From assembly GCA_040755055.1 (NCBI GenBank), contig JBFMBS010000002.1, positions 62,001-126,000 on the forward strand: a stretch of 64,000 nt of DNA, read 5' to 3'. Source of the DNA: DYJK01 sp040755055 (GTDB taxonomy: Bacteria; Bacteroidota; Ignavibacteria; Ignavibacteriales; Melioribacteraceae). The notes below the pieces were generated by a model that saw only the letters and a program-made list of their open reading frames with translations, did no database searches and had not been told where the DNA came from. Shown in pieces: positions 45,067 to 54,099 of the stretch (its first letter is position 1; each line of letters opens with the position of its first letter). The translations under genes were made by a program, and so were the position numbers.

Positions 45067-46347
45067 TTATTTACAAATCTTTTTTATCTGTTCAATAAAA
45101 TTTGGATTTGACACACCAACACTTTCAAATTGATTAACAATCCCACTATTATCCATCAACATAGATAACACTGCAAAAGCCATGGCTATCCGATGGTCGC
45201 CGTAACTTTCAAATTCAACTTTTGCATTATTCATCTTCCCGGAAATTTCAAAGCCGTCTTCAAATTCATTAACGTTCAGTCCGGCAACTTTAAAATTATA
45301 GCAGAGAGATTTTATACGGTCGGATTCTTTAACACGCAACTCCTTAGCATTACTAACTTTAAAATTACCGTTAGCAAAAATACCGGCTACGGCAAGGATT
45401 GGGATTTCGTCAATTATGTTAGGTATTAACTCAACGGGAATTTCGATATTCCGCAAATCGCTCGATACTATTCTAATATCACCTCTAACCTCACCATTTT
45501 CAACAATTTCATTTTCAACGGTAATTTTCCCGCCCATTTTTTTTAGAACGGTTAAAATTCCGGTTCTAGTTTCATTTAGTGAGACGTGCTTAATCAGCAA
45601 ATTAGAATTTTTTGTAAGTAAGGCGAGTACAATAAAAAAAGCTGCCGATGAAATATCGGAAGGAACGGTTATTTCAAAATTAACCGGGTAGTTCTTCTTA
45701 GATGCATAAATAATTTTCCCTTCTTCACCTTGTTCAACTTTGCAGCCGAGCATTCTTTCGGTATGATCTCTTGTAGAAGTGGTCTCAATTATCTTTGAAA
45801 CTTCATCCTGATGTAACGCAGCCAAAATAAGAGCGCTTTTAACTTGAGCGCTCGCAACTTCCAGTTTGTAATTTATTGCTTTAAGATTATTAGAGGCATT
45901 AATTGTCAAAGGTAATGTTCCGTTTCCACTTGTTTCTATTTCTGCACCCATTAATCTTAAGGGATTAACCACGCGCAACATCGGACGCTTGCTTAAAGAT
46001 TCATCACCAATCAGAGTTGATGAGAAGTCTTGTGCAGATAATATTCCAGTGATTAATCGTGCAGTTGTGCCCGAATTACCGCAATCTAAATTCTCAGCTG
46101 GCGGATTAAAACCTTTGAAACCTTTTCCGTTAACAGTTATTAATCCATGTTCTGTTGAGAAAGAAACACCAAGTTTTGAAAAACAATTCATCGTAGAAGT
46201 AACATCCTGGGAATTGGAGCAATTCTTTATCACAGAGTTCCCTTTTGCCATCGAAGCAAACATAACAGAACGATGGGAAATCGATTTATCACCGGGGAGC
46301 GACAATGTTCCGTTTACACTCTTTATTTTGTTGAAACTTTGTTTCAT
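45067..46347 (-). CDS. aroA: 3-phosphoshikimate 1-carboxyvinyltransferase (EPSP synthase)
   Basis: A complete 426-residue AroA, the sixth step of the shikimate pathway. The N-terminal LPGDKSISHRSVM and the LDCGNSGTTARLITG motif are conserved, with DEIPILAVAG, RVKESDRI and the SYGDHRIAM segment in the C-terminal half. The ATG overlaps the stop of the TrmH-family gene by four bases, so it is the last gene of a six-gene minus-strand operon. aroF and tyrA lie elsewhere in the window. Confidence 0.97.
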   Translation of the reverse strand: MKQSFNKIKSVNGTLSLPGDKSISHRSVMFASMAKGNSVIKNCSNSQDVTSTMNCFSKLGVSFSTEHGLITVNGKGFKGFNPPAENLDCGNSGTTARLITGILSAQDFSSTLIGDESLSKRPMLRVVNPLRLMGAEIETSGNGTLPLTINASNNLKAINYKLEVASAQVKSALILAALHQDEVSKIIETTSTRDHTERMLGCKVEQGEEGKIIYASKKNYPVNFEITVPSDISSAAFFIVLALLTKNSNLLIKHVSLNETRTGILTVLKKMGGKITVENEIVENGEVRGDIRIVSSDLRNIEIPVELIPNIIDEIPILAVAGIFANGNFKVSNAKELRVKESDRIKSLCYNFKVAGLNVNEFEDGFEISGKMNNAKVEFESYGDHRIAMAFAVLSMLMDNSGIVNQFESVGVSNPNFIEQIKKICK

Positions 46348-46934
46348 TTATTGCACCATTGATCGATTAAATTATCTAATTCTTTCTGCGAAAGGTCGCT
46401 TTTATTATACATGCCTTTCAAAACCCTTTGTCTTTGAGCTTCATATAATACTACAGCTGCAGCAACTGAAACATTCAAGCTCTGTATCATCCCTCTCATC
46501 GGGATGTAAAAAATTTCATCTGACATTTCTTTAACGTCTTCCGATACTCCCCTATGTTCATTACCAAGTACGAGCGCTATTTTCTTTGTTAGATCGAGGT
46601 CATATAAATTTTTGGCATTCTTATCTAAATAGCTGGAATAAATTTTAAAACCTTCCTTCTTTAACGAATCGACACAAGATTTAGCATCATTAAATTTTTC
46701 TATCTCGATCCACTTATTAGCCGAAGCCGAACTTACTTTGCTTATTCTAGGAAATCCTTCTACCGTATAAAGAAGTGTAATCTTTGCAACTCCAACAGCA
46801 TCGCAAGTTCTGAAAATTGCACTTACATTATGAGGGTCGTGAATATTTTCGCATACAACACGCAATGTATGTTGACGGGAAGCTGCGGCATCGTTGATTT
46901 TTTTTAACCTCTCATCTGTTTTAAACTTACGCAT
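46344..46934 (-). CDS. TrmH family 2'-O-ribose RNA methyltransferase
   Basis: A 196-residue SPOUT-fold protein. The family motifs are NIHDPHNVSAIFRTCDAVGV, LVLGNEHRGVSEDV and MIQSLNVSVAAAVVLYEAQRQR. The C-terminal tail matches TrmH (tRNA Gm18 methyltransferase) more than the 23S rRNA enzyme RlmB, since no extra N-terminal substrate domain is present. I prefer the ATG at 46934 to an upstream TTG at 46946. Upstream is the HicB-like gene; downstream is aroA. Confidence 0.9.
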   Translation of the reverse strand: MRKFKTDERLKKINDAAASRQHTLRVVCENIHDPHNVSAIFRTCDAVGVAKITLLYTVEGFPRISKVSSASANKWIEIEKFNDAKSCVDSLKKEGFKIYSSYLDKNAKNLYDLDLTKKIALVLGNEHRGVSEDVKEMSDEIFYIPMRGMIQSLNVSVAAAVVLYEAQRQRVLKGMYNKSDLSQKELDNLIDQWCNK

Positions 46935-46935
46935 G

Positions 46936-47160
46936 TTATTTATCAAAGATAATTTTATAAGTTATAACATTACCCTCTTTTCTTGCCCGGTCTAATTTAT
47001 ATTTGAAATCAGGGTTAGCTTGAATATAAAATCTGAATAGATCAAGGGTTTTATTAATTACATCATCCTCGTTATGAGCCCAGCTTTCGCATCCTTTTAA
47101 CGAAGGTATCTCAGCGGAATAACCATCATCCGTTTTTGTAACGATAAGATCGAGAACCAC
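46936..47160 (-). CDS. HicB-like small protein without a toxin partner
   Basis: A 74-residue protein with the HicB/UPF0150 beta-alpha fold pattern (LIVTKTDDGYSAEIPSLKGCESWAHNEDDVINKTLDLF). HicB antitoxins are normally paired with HicA, an RNase with a double-stranded-RNA-binding fold, but no HicA is encoded on either side. There is no separate DNA-binding domain. The GTG start overlaps the deoC stop by one base (TAGTG), so it is coupled to deoC and likely a stray member used for another purpose. Confidence 0.7.
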   Translation of the reverse strand: MVLDLIVTKTDDGYSAEIPSLKGCESWAHNEDDVINKTLDLFRFYIQANPDFKYKLDRARKEGNVITYKIIFDK

Positions 47161-48029
47161 TAATAACCACCACCTGAAGGAGATTCACTTTTAACAATTT
47201 TGACGCTGGCACTTGCACCAATACGATCGGCACCGCTTTCGATCATTAGTTTTGCATCTTCCGCGGTTCTAATTCCTCCAGAAGCTTTTACTCCAACGGA
47301 AGAACCAACTACATATTTCATCAGAGCAACATCGCCGGCAGTTGCACCGCCTTTGCTAAACCCGGTGGATGTCTTAACAAAATCTGCTTTTGCTTCTTTG
47401 CTTATCAAACATGCTTTAATTTTTTCTTCGTCGGTTAGTAATGCTGTTTCAATTATAACTTTACTAACGGCATTAAATTTTTTAGCAGCAAGAACAACCT
47501 GGTTAATATCATTAAACACATAATCATAATTACACTGTTTCAGCATTCCTATGTTAATTACCATATCGATTTCCTGGGCGCCGTTTTTAAGCGCTTGTTC
47601 TGCTTCGGCTCGTTTTATTTCAGTTGTTGTAGAACCAAGAGGAAAACCTATTACAGTGCAGACCTTTACAATAGAACCACGCAACAAATCTTTGCACATG
47701 GCAACATAACATGGATTAATACATACAGAAGCAAAATTGTATGTACGCGCTTCTTCACAGAGTTTGGTAATCTCATCAGGCGTTGTATCGGGCTTAAGCA
47801 ATGTGTGGTCTATCATCCTGGCAACATTTCGATCGATAATTTGTTGTCCTATACCAAAACCGGCAGCAATTCTATCTGCACCATTATTAATTATATTTTT
47901 AACTGCGGTAGGTTGATCGACAACATTTCTTTCCCATCCCACACACGTTCCGCCATGGCAGTAAAAATCCTGGAGAGCTTTTTCAATATAAACCTGAGAG
48001 ACAACTTTATCGATCAATGAATCATTCAT
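47160..48029 (-). CDS. deoC: Deoxyribose-phosphate aldolase with BMC-targeting-like N-terminal extension
   Basis: A 289-residue DeoC, which cleaves 2-deoxyribose 5-phosphate to acetaldehyde and glyceraldehyde 3-phosphate. The class I Schiff-base Lys is in DFVKTSTGFS and the phosphate loop is ASGGIRT. About 70 residues precede the usual start (ARMIDHTLLKPD). The first 20 (LIDKVVSQVYIEKAL) form an amphipathic helix of the kind that directs enzymes into microcompartments, followed by a HGGTCVGWE segment. Sugar-phosphate-utilising (SPU) microcompartments are known to contain DeoC, and two BMC shell genes lie 7 kb away. It sits in an operon after folD and before the HicB-like gene. Confidence 0.92.
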   Translation of the reverse strand: MNDSLIDKVVSQVYIEKALQDFYCHGGTCVGWERNVVDQPTAVKNIINNGADRIAAGFGIGQQIIDRNVARMIDHTLLKPDTTPDEITKLCEEARTYNFASVCINPCYVAMCKDLLRGSIVKVCTVIGFPLGSTTTEIKRAEAEQALKNGAQEIDMVINIGMLKQCNYDYVFNDINQVVLAAKKFNAVSKVIIETALLTDEEKIKACLISKEAKADFVKTSTGFSKGGATAGDVALMKYVVGSSVGVKASGGIRTAEDAKLMIESGADRIGASASVKIVKSESPSGGGY

Positions 48030-48917
48030 CTATTGTACACCTCTAATTCTTGAATATGCTTCAAACGTATTTTTCAACAACATAGCGATTGTCATTGGTC
48101 CAACTCCGCCGGGAACCGGCGTAATAAACGATGCTTTTTTTTCGACTTCGGTAAAGTCAACATCTCCAACTAAGCGGTAACCTTTTTTTGAGACAGCATC
48201 TTCCACCCTATTAATACCTACATCAATAACCACAGCACCTTCTTTAATCATATCAGCTTTAATAAAGAATGCTTTGCCGATAGCTGCAATAAGTATATCG
48301 GCAGATTTAGTAAATAAAGTAAGGTCTGCCGCAGCAGAATGGCAAATAGTAACAACAGCATTTGCCCCTTTCTTTTTTTGAAGCAGCATATTTGCAACGG
48401 GCTTTCCTACAATATTACTTCTCCCGACTACTACAACATGTTTTCCTTCGGTCGGGATATTATATCGCAATAAAAGTTCTAGTACACCATAAGGAGTGCA
48501 AGGATAAAAAGTATCTTTACCAATAACAAGATTACCAACACTCACCGGGTGAAAACCATCCACATCTTTAGCCGGATCGATTGCTTCGATGATTTTTTGT
48601 TCGTTTATATGTTTGGGCAAAGGTAATTGTACAAGTATGCCGTGGTAATCTTTATTTTCGTTGTAGCTCTTAACTAATTTCAGTAATTCCGTTTCACTAA
48701 AATTTTCCTGGCGTTTTTCAATTTTAGAAAGCATCCCAATTTCCAAACATGCTTTGCTTTTTGAATTAACATAAGATTGTGAAGCCGGGTTATCGCCAAC
48801 GAGAATTGTCACAAGACCCGGGACTTGTTTCCCGGATTTAACCAATTCATCAACTCTAATTTTTAGTTCTGCCCTAATTTCTTCGGCAACTTTTTTACCA
48901 TCGATAATCTGTGCCAT
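48030..48917 (-). CDS. folD: Bifunctional methylenetetrahydrofolate dehydrogenase/cyclohydrolase
   Basis: A 295-residue FolD that interconverts methylene-, methenyl- and formyl-tetrahydrofolate with NADP. Motifs: VGDNPASQSYVNSKSKAC with the catalytic Lys, LPLPKHI, PCTPYGVLELL, VVGRSNIVGKPVANML and GGVGPMTIAML. I prefer the ATG at 48917 to a TTG at 48947, since it fits the family N-terminus and leaves a seven-base gap after the YmdB-like gene. The stop directly adjoins the deoC start codon. Confidence 0.95.
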   Translation of the reverse strand: MAQIIDGKKVAEEIRAELKIRVDELVKSGKQVPGLVTILVGDNPASQSYVNSKSKACLEIGMLSKIEKRQENFSETELLKLVKSYNENKDYHGILVQLPLPKHINEQKIIEAIDPAKDVDGFHPVSVGNLVIGKDTFYPCTPYGVLELLLRYNIPTEGKHVVVVGRSNIVGKPVANMLLQKKKGANAVVTICHSAAADLTLFTKSADILIAAIGKAFFIKADMIKEGAVVIDVGINRVEDAVSKKGYRLVGDVDFTEVEKKASFITPVPGGVGPMTIAMLLKNTFEAYSRIRGVQ

Positions 48918-48924
48918 AGTAATA

Positions 48925-49728
48925 TTATTCGGATTTCTTTTTGTCAAATTCAGGTAAAAATATTCTTTCTATTTCAAGACATTTACCGTTTGATGGGTCA
49001 ACTTTAAAAAATACTCCGCAAAGGTGAACATTATCTGTTGCAGTCTGATATTTCTGGGGTGTTTGATACAGAAAGCGATTTATAGCCGCATCTGTTTTCA
49101 TACCAATTACCGAATCATACGGGCCGGTCATTCCACTATCAGTAATATAACCGGTACCGTTGTTCAAAATCCTTTCGTCTGAAGTCTGAACATGTGTGTG
49201 TGTTCCAATAATCATCGAAACTTTTCCATCAAGATAATGCGCTAAGGCAAGTTTTTCTGCAGTTGCTTCGGCGTGTATATCTATCACAATCACATTTGTT
49301 TCTTGTTTAATTTTTGGGATTACCCATTCAGCTGCGCGGAAAGGACAATCGATTGCAGCCATAAATGCTCTGCCTTGTAAATTAATAACGCCCACTTTCC
49401 CCTTCGGATTATCAATAATGTAATACCCGTTGCCAATTGTTCCCCTGGGATAATTTAGAGGACGAAGCACGCGCGGATCTTTTTTAAGATAATCCTGGGA
49501 TTGATGTTTATCCCATGTATGATTGCCACCGGTTATGCAGTTTACGCCCAAATCGAAAAGCTGCTTTGCTTCTTTTTCAGTACAACCTTTACCGTCGGAA
49601 GCATTTTCACCATTTACAATTGTAATATCGGCACGGTATTTTTTCTGTAAACTTTGCAGCCACATTTGGGTAATATTTAAGCCCGGCTGGCCAATAATAT
49701 CACCAATAAAGAGTATGTTTATATTCAT
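48925..49728 (-). CDS. YmdB-like metallophosphoesterase (TIGR00282 family)
   Basis: A 267-residue protein with the di-metal calcineurin-like motifs GDIIGQPG, NGENASDGKG, GGNHTWDK, DIHAEATAEK and GTHTHVQT. The Bacillus homologue YmdB hydrolyses 2',3'-cyclic nucleotides and affects biofilm and sporulation genes; here only the fold and motifs are certain. It is the first gene of the operon running down to aroA. CAAATATA at 49747-49754 (TATATTTG on the minus strand) may be its -7 box, although no clear -33 box is placed correctly. Confidence 0.92.
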   Translation of the reverse strand: MNINILFIGDIIGQPGLNITQMWLQSLQKKYRADITIVNGENASDGKGCTEKEAKQLFDLGVNCITGGNHTWDKHQSQDYLKKDPRVLRPLNYPRGTIGNGYYIIDNPKGKVGVINLQGRAFMAAIDCPFRAAEWVIPKIKQETNVIVIDIHAEATAEKLALAHYLDGKVSMIIGTHTHVQTSDERILNNGTGYITDSGMTGPYDSVIGMKTDAAINRFLYQTPQKYQTATDNVHLCGVFFKVDPSNGKCLEIERIFLPEFDKKKSE

Positions 49729-49834
49729 ATTGTATTCTCGCTAAATCAAATATATTGAAAAAGAGACGAATAACGAAACAACACATCCCCTTGATAAGTT
49801 TACTGAAAAAAATTTATTTGATTAAATTAGAATC

Positions 49835-51538
49835 ATGAAAAAGAATGTTACCTCAAAAGAATCGCGGTTAAAGGAGTTACATTTTGATAAGGCAGAATAT
49901 TCTGTTTTTGATTTTGAAACAACCGGGACATCTGCCAGAATTGATAAAGTAATTGAAATCGGTATTGTAAAAATACGGAAAGGAAAAATTGTTGATACTT
50001 TTCAGTCATATATAAACCCGGGGAGACAAATCCCATATTTCATAACAACAATGACCGGCATAACCAATGCCGATGTTGAAAACGCCCCGTATTTTGAGGA
50101 AGTATATTCCGGTATAAAAGATTTCATCGGGGAATCTATACTCGTTGCACACAACCTGAGTTTTGATCATTCATTCTTGAAACACGAATGTCTGAATGCC
50201 GATCTTCAAATGCTTGGGAACCCCGGAATATGTACACTGAAACTTGCAAAGAGACTCTATCCCCAATTGTCGAGTAGGTCGCTTGGTAATCTGACACGAA
50301 CATTGAGAATAAGACATCGTAACGTACACAGCGGCTTAGGTGATGCAACGGCGACTGCTAAAATTTTACTGCATATGTTCAAAACTTTAAAAGAGGAACA
50401 TGAAATTGAAACCACAGCCGACCTTGTTAATTTTCAGAATATCCCTTCGGGCAGACAGTATAAATTGATAAAGAAAAAACTTGCGGATGATTATGTTAAG
50501 GTGCCGGATGACCCGGGAATATATTTTTATAAAAATGCTAAAGATGAAATTATTTACATCGGGAAGGCAAAATCGCTAAAGCAAAGGATCGGCAGCTACT
50601 TTTTAAGTCACACACCAAGAAAGACACGCGAGATTGTAAGGAAAGCCGATAGCTTAGGTTACCAGGTTACAAATACTGAACTAACTGCTCTACTTTCCGA
50701 GGCAGAACTTATCAAGGAAATGAAACCGAGGCTGAATACTTTATTAAAGAAGTATTCAAACAATTATTTCATCAGAATTACAAATAATCATTCTTTCCCT
50801 ACAGTTGAAACGACTACGCAGTTCAATTTTGATGGGAACGATTATTACGGTCCATATCCTAATAGAGATACTACAGCAATAATTAAAAATATTATCGATA
50901 GAACATTTCAATTACGCGAATGCACAGATTCGGAATTTACAAAGGGTAAACGGTGCTACCTTGCCGATATTGAAAGATGCTATGCGCCGTGCGTGGATAA
51001 CCGGGTCTCATCAGTTTACAAAGATGAGTTAGTTAAAGTCTGCGACTTCCTCAGCGGTCAAAATCAGTCCGCGGTTGATCGATTACTAAATAGAATGAAG
51101 GAATTAAGTTTAGAGCAGAAATTTGAAGAAGCTGCACTTGTAAGGGATACCATAAATTTAATTTTTAAACAACTAAATAAGGCATCAATACTTTCCGAGC
51201 CGATTAACAAAGCAAATGTTCTAATCGAAATTTTAGGCGGTAAGAAGAACGATTATCTTCTGCTACTTGAAGGGAAAATTTTTATTAAAGATTTTTTTAC
51301 AGACAAAGAAAATTCATTTGACGAAGCACTTGAGTGCTATTTCAACGGTGCAATCCAGATCTTGAAAGAATTGACAGCTAAAGATTTGGAGCGGTTAAAA
51401 ATCTCACTTTCCTGGTTAGTCAAAAACAAGACACGGATCAAAGTTCATTATCTAAGAGATTATAATTCGATAGATATGCTTGCTACTAATTTACTGTTTC
51501 TAAGAAATGAAGCAAAAAATTATGCAGAATTAGAATAA
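49835..51538 (+). CDS. DnaQ-like exonuclease fused to UvrC N-terminal GIY-YIG nuclease
   Basis: A 567-residue fusion. Residues about 15-195 are a DEDDh exonuclease (FDFETTG, HNLSFDHSFL, HSGLGDATATAKI). Residues about 225-310 are a GIY-YIG nuclease (GIYFYKNAKDEIIYIGKAKSLKQRIGSYF), and a UvrC-like segment follows with RCYLADIERCYAPC and a UVR-type helical pair (LEQKFEEAALVRD). The UvrC RNase H endonuclease and helix-hairpin-helix domains are missing. Similar DnaQ-UvrC fusions are found in Bacteroidota and Actinobacteria, and Cho-like 3' incision in repair is the likely role. It is divergent from the ymdB operon and convergent with the zinc-ribbon gene. Confidence 0.9.
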   Translation: MKKNVTSKESRLKELHFDKAEYSVFDFETTGTSARIDKVIEIGIVKIRKGKIVDTFQSYINPGRQIPYFITTMTGITNADVENAPYFEEVYSGIKDFIGESILVAHNLSFDHSFLKHECLNADLQMLGNPGICTLKLAKRLYPQLSSRSLGNLTRTLRIRHRNVHSGLGDATATAKILLHMFKTLKEEHEIETTADLVNFQNIPSGRQYKLIKKKLADDYVKVPDDPGIYFYKNAKDEIIYIGKAKSLKQRIGSYFLSHTPRKTREIVRKADSLGYQVTNTELTALLSEAELIKEMKPRLNTLLKKYSNNYFIRITNNHSFPTVETTTQFNFDGNDYYGPYPNRDTTAIIKNIIDRTFQLRECTDSEFTKGKRCYLADIERCYAPCVDNRVSSVYKDELVKVCDFLSGQNQSAVDRLLNRMKELSLEQKFEEAALVRDTINLIFKQLNKASILSEPINKANVLIEILGGKKNDYLLLLEGKIFIKDFFTDKENSFDEALECYFNGAIQILKELTAKDLERLKISLSWLVKNKTRIKVHYLRDYNSIDMLATNLLFLRNEAKNYAELE

Positions 51539-51546
51539 AGATTCGC

Positions 51547-51831
51547 TTACATAACAAATGAGATCAAAAAATTTACAAGGTAAGCTGAAATAAATATTAG
51601 CAATAGATAAATGAGGGCAGACTTCCAAAAATTTCTTGAGAATGTAATACTCGGGATATATCCGCGCCATCCGCACTCATCACATCTATAAATTTTATAA
51701 TAAGTCATTTTCTTTATTATCTGTTCCTTCATATTTCGTGCACGGGAATGATGCAAAGTAGCAGACTTGCCGCATCCGCGGCATTTGGCATATTGCGGAT
51801 TACGATATGTCAATATCTCGAGTTTCTTCAA
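51547..51831 (-). CDS. Small membrane protein with zinc ribbon
   Basis: A 94-residue protein I do not recognise. It has CRGCG near the N-terminus and CDECGW at about residue 50, which together could bind zinc, and one or two C-terminal transmembrane segments (SALIYLLLIFISAYLVNFL). A TTG start at 51831 is preceded by GGA. It follows the CtpA protease gene by five bases and is likely the last gene of that operon. Confidence 0.7.
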   Translation of the reverse strand: MKKLEILTYRNPQYAKCRGCGKSATLHHSRARNMKEQIIKKMTYYKIYRCDECGWRGYIPSITFSRNFWKSALIYLLLIFISAYLVNFLISFVM

Positions 51832-51836
51832 TTCCG

Positions 51837-53477
51837 TTACCTAAGAAACATCCCGTATAACTCTTGATTTTTTAATATCCCTAAAGCTGTCTCGATTTGT
51901 TTATCAGAGTTTAGAGATTCAAGAATCCTTCCATAGCGACCATTAGTCCGCGCTGCCAGCTCCTCTTTTATTGATGCAATTACATCATACTTGTATTTTT
52001 CCAATTCTTTTGAATGGCTATCATCAATCTGTTTTTCTGCGGCTTGCAGCTGCTCTAAAAATTTACCGTCAAGATTTTCATCAACAACGGCAGTCTTTAA
52101 TTGATCGATCAATTTTTCAGCCGGGGATATAAAATGAAATTTTTGTTCTTTTAAATAACCTTCGAATTTTTTCAATATTTCATTTTCACTATAATCTTTT
52201 AATCCCGATTTAATATCATTATTATAAACGGAGGTTGCAAATTTGAAGAACATCCCATCAGCCAACAACCGCTCCACCAAATACGATTTCGATTTATTGG
52301 AAACCGTTGAATCAGGCTTAATACCGCCGGCGGAATAAACAGTACGCTGATGATCGGTTTTAAATTCACTTTGCTTGATCAACCCGTTTGTTTCAAAAAC
52401 TTTGTTCTTTTCGGAGTAATCAACTTTTTGAATCGACCTTCCGCTTGGTGTGTAATATTTAGCTGTTGTAATTTTTAATGATGTATTATAAGAGAGCGGG
52501 ATGAGTGTTTGCACCAATCCTTTGCCGAACGAATTAACGCCAATAATTACTCCCCTATCGTGATCTTGTATAGCGCCGGCAACAATTTCCGAAGCCGAAG
52601 CGGAGCCTTCATCGATCAATACAGCCAACTTAATATTAGCCGCAATGGGTTCTTCATAAGAGAAATATTTTTTTGAACTTAAGCTGTCTCTACCTTTAAC
52701 CGAAACAACCAGCTGACCTTTGTTTAAGAATTTTTCACAAACATCAATTGCAGCATCAAGTAATCCACCCGGGTTACCTCTTAAATCTAGAACAATAGAT
52801 TCAATATTTCTTTTGTCTTTCAATTCCAACAGTGCTTTTTTAACTTCATCACCGGCAGACCTCGAAAAACCGCTTAACTTTATATATGCGTTACCGCTTT
52901 CTTCGGGATAAAAACCATAGTAGCTTATATTTTTTATTTCAATTTCTTCACGTACAAGGTTGAATTTAATACTATCATCAGAACCTTCTCTTTCAACTTC
53001 GATTGTGACTACGGTGCCTGGATCGCCTTTCAACAGTTCATTTAGTCTATCATAATTATCTTTGGTTACTTCAACATTGTTGATTTTTATTATAACATCA
53101 CCGATTCTCATTCCTTGTCTTTGTGCCGAATATCCCTCAATAAGATCGACGACAGTAATACTTTCATTTCTTAGACCAACCGTAGCGCCGATTCCGCCAT
53201 ACTTACCACGGGTAATAATATCAATATCCTTCTGATTATCCTGATCGATAAAATTTGTGTAGGGGTCTAATGATTCGAGCATTCCGTCAATCCCGGCAAG
53301 CATAAACTCTTCCGGGTTTAAAGGTTCAACATAATTAAGTGTCACTTCGCGGTACACTTTACCGAATATATCTATGCTTTTATTTATCTCGAAGTAAATG
53401 TCGGAATCTTTTTTTACAAAGCCGGAAAATATTATTACCGATGCTAAGCCAAGAACAAAAATATTTCTTTTGAACAT
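51837..53477 (-). CDS. S41 family C-terminal processing peptidase (CtpA-like)
   Basis: A 546-residue exported protease. An N-terminal hydrophobic segment anchors or exports it; a PDZ domain lies at about 85-170 (GGIGATVGL, GYSAQRQGMRIGDVIIKI); the S41 catalytic domain has the Ser in GSASASEIVAGA and the Lys in GKGLVQTL. It degrades or trims proteins in the cell envelope. The ATG at 53477 overlaps the tmk stop in TGATG and is preferred to a TTG three bases earlier. A C-terminal helical region of about 140 residues is usual for Bacteroidota members. Confidence 0.93.
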   Translation of the reverse strand: MFKRNIFVLGLASVIIFSGFVKKDSDIYFEINKSIDIFGKVYREVTLNYVEPLNPEEFMLAGIDGMLESLDPYTNFIDQDNQKDIDIITRGKYGGIGATVGLRNESITVVDLIEGYSAQRQGMRIGDVIIKINNVEVTKDNYDRLNELLKGDPGTVVTIEVEREGSDDSIKFNLVREEIEIKNISYYGFYPEESGNAYIKLSGFSRSAGDEVKKALLELKDKRNIESIVLDLRGNPGGLLDAAIDVCEKFLNKGQLVVSVKGRDSLSSKKYFSYEEPIAANIKLAVLIDEGSASASEIVAGAIQDHDRGVIIGVNSFGKGLVQTLIPLSYNTSLKITTAKYYTPSGRSIQKVDYSEKNKVFETNGLIKQSEFKTDHQRTVYSAGGIKPDSTVSNKSKSYLVERLLADGMFFKFATSVYNNDIKSGLKDYSENEILKKFEGYLKEQKFHFISPAEKLIDQLKTAVVDENLDGKFLEQLQAAEKQIDDSHSKELEKYKYDVIASIKEELAARTNGRYGRILESLNSDKQIETALGILKNQELYGMFLR

Positions 53478-54097
53478 CAAATTACCTTTCCAAATCTTTC
53501 AACTTCAGTTATAATAATTTTATTAACATCTTCTTTAGAGAGCATTCCATCTATTATTCTAAATCGTTTGTTATTTTCTGCCAACAAAATATATCCGTCA
53601 CGTACACGATGATAAAAATCCAATTTAGAATTTTCGATCCGGTCCAATTCAATCTTTTGTACTTTCGACATTCTTTTAACAACTTCCTCAACCGGGATAT
53701 CGATAAAGAAAGTGAGGTCCGGAATCGCTTTGCCTATCGCAAAATTCTGTAATTTTGTAACAAAGTCAAGGTCAATACCTCTGCCGAATCCTTGATAAGC
53801 AATAGAAGAATCATGGAAGCGATCTGAAATTACTATGTAATCACTCTCCACTGATTTAATTATTGTTTGATTAACAAGCTGGGAACGGCTAGCAGAAAAT
53901 AGAAGTAATTCCGTTTCATCTGCCATTTCAGAATTTTTTTTATCGAGCAAGATTTCTCTAATTTTTTCGGAGATTGGCGTTCCGCCCGGTTCTCTTAAGA
54001 CAATTACTTTTTTCTTCTTATCGATAAAATATTTTTCTAGCAGTTCTACCTGGGTAGATTTGCCGCAGAAATCCAATCCTTCAAAAGTTATAAACAT
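53477..54097 (-). CDS. tmk: Thymidylate kinase
   Basis: A 206-residue dTMP kinase. P-loop FEGLDFCGKSTQ at the N-terminus, the REPGGTPISEKIR loop, DRFHDSSIAYQGFGRGI, and a C-terminal lid region. The DR(F)HDSS motif carries the thymine-binding residues. It feeds dTTP synthesis. It starts three bases after the YbbR-like gene and overlaps the protease gene by one base, so the three are probably cotranscribed. Confidence 0.95.
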   Translation of the reverse strand: MFITFEGLDFCGKSTQVELLEKYFIDKKKKVIVLREPGGTPISEKIREILLDKKNSEMADETELLLFSASRSQLVNQTIIKSVESDYIVISDRFHDSSIAYQGFGRGIDLDFVTKLQNFAIGKAIPDLTFFIDIPVEEVVKRMSKVQKIELDRIENSKLDFYHRVRDGYILLAENNKRFRIIDGMLSKEDVNKIIITEVERFGKVI

Positions 54098-54099
54098 AA

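Noticed and set aside
46936..47160. Complete HicAB toxin-antitoxin system
   Set aside because: No HicA-like frame is found on either side; both neighbours are metabolic or RNA-modifying genes.
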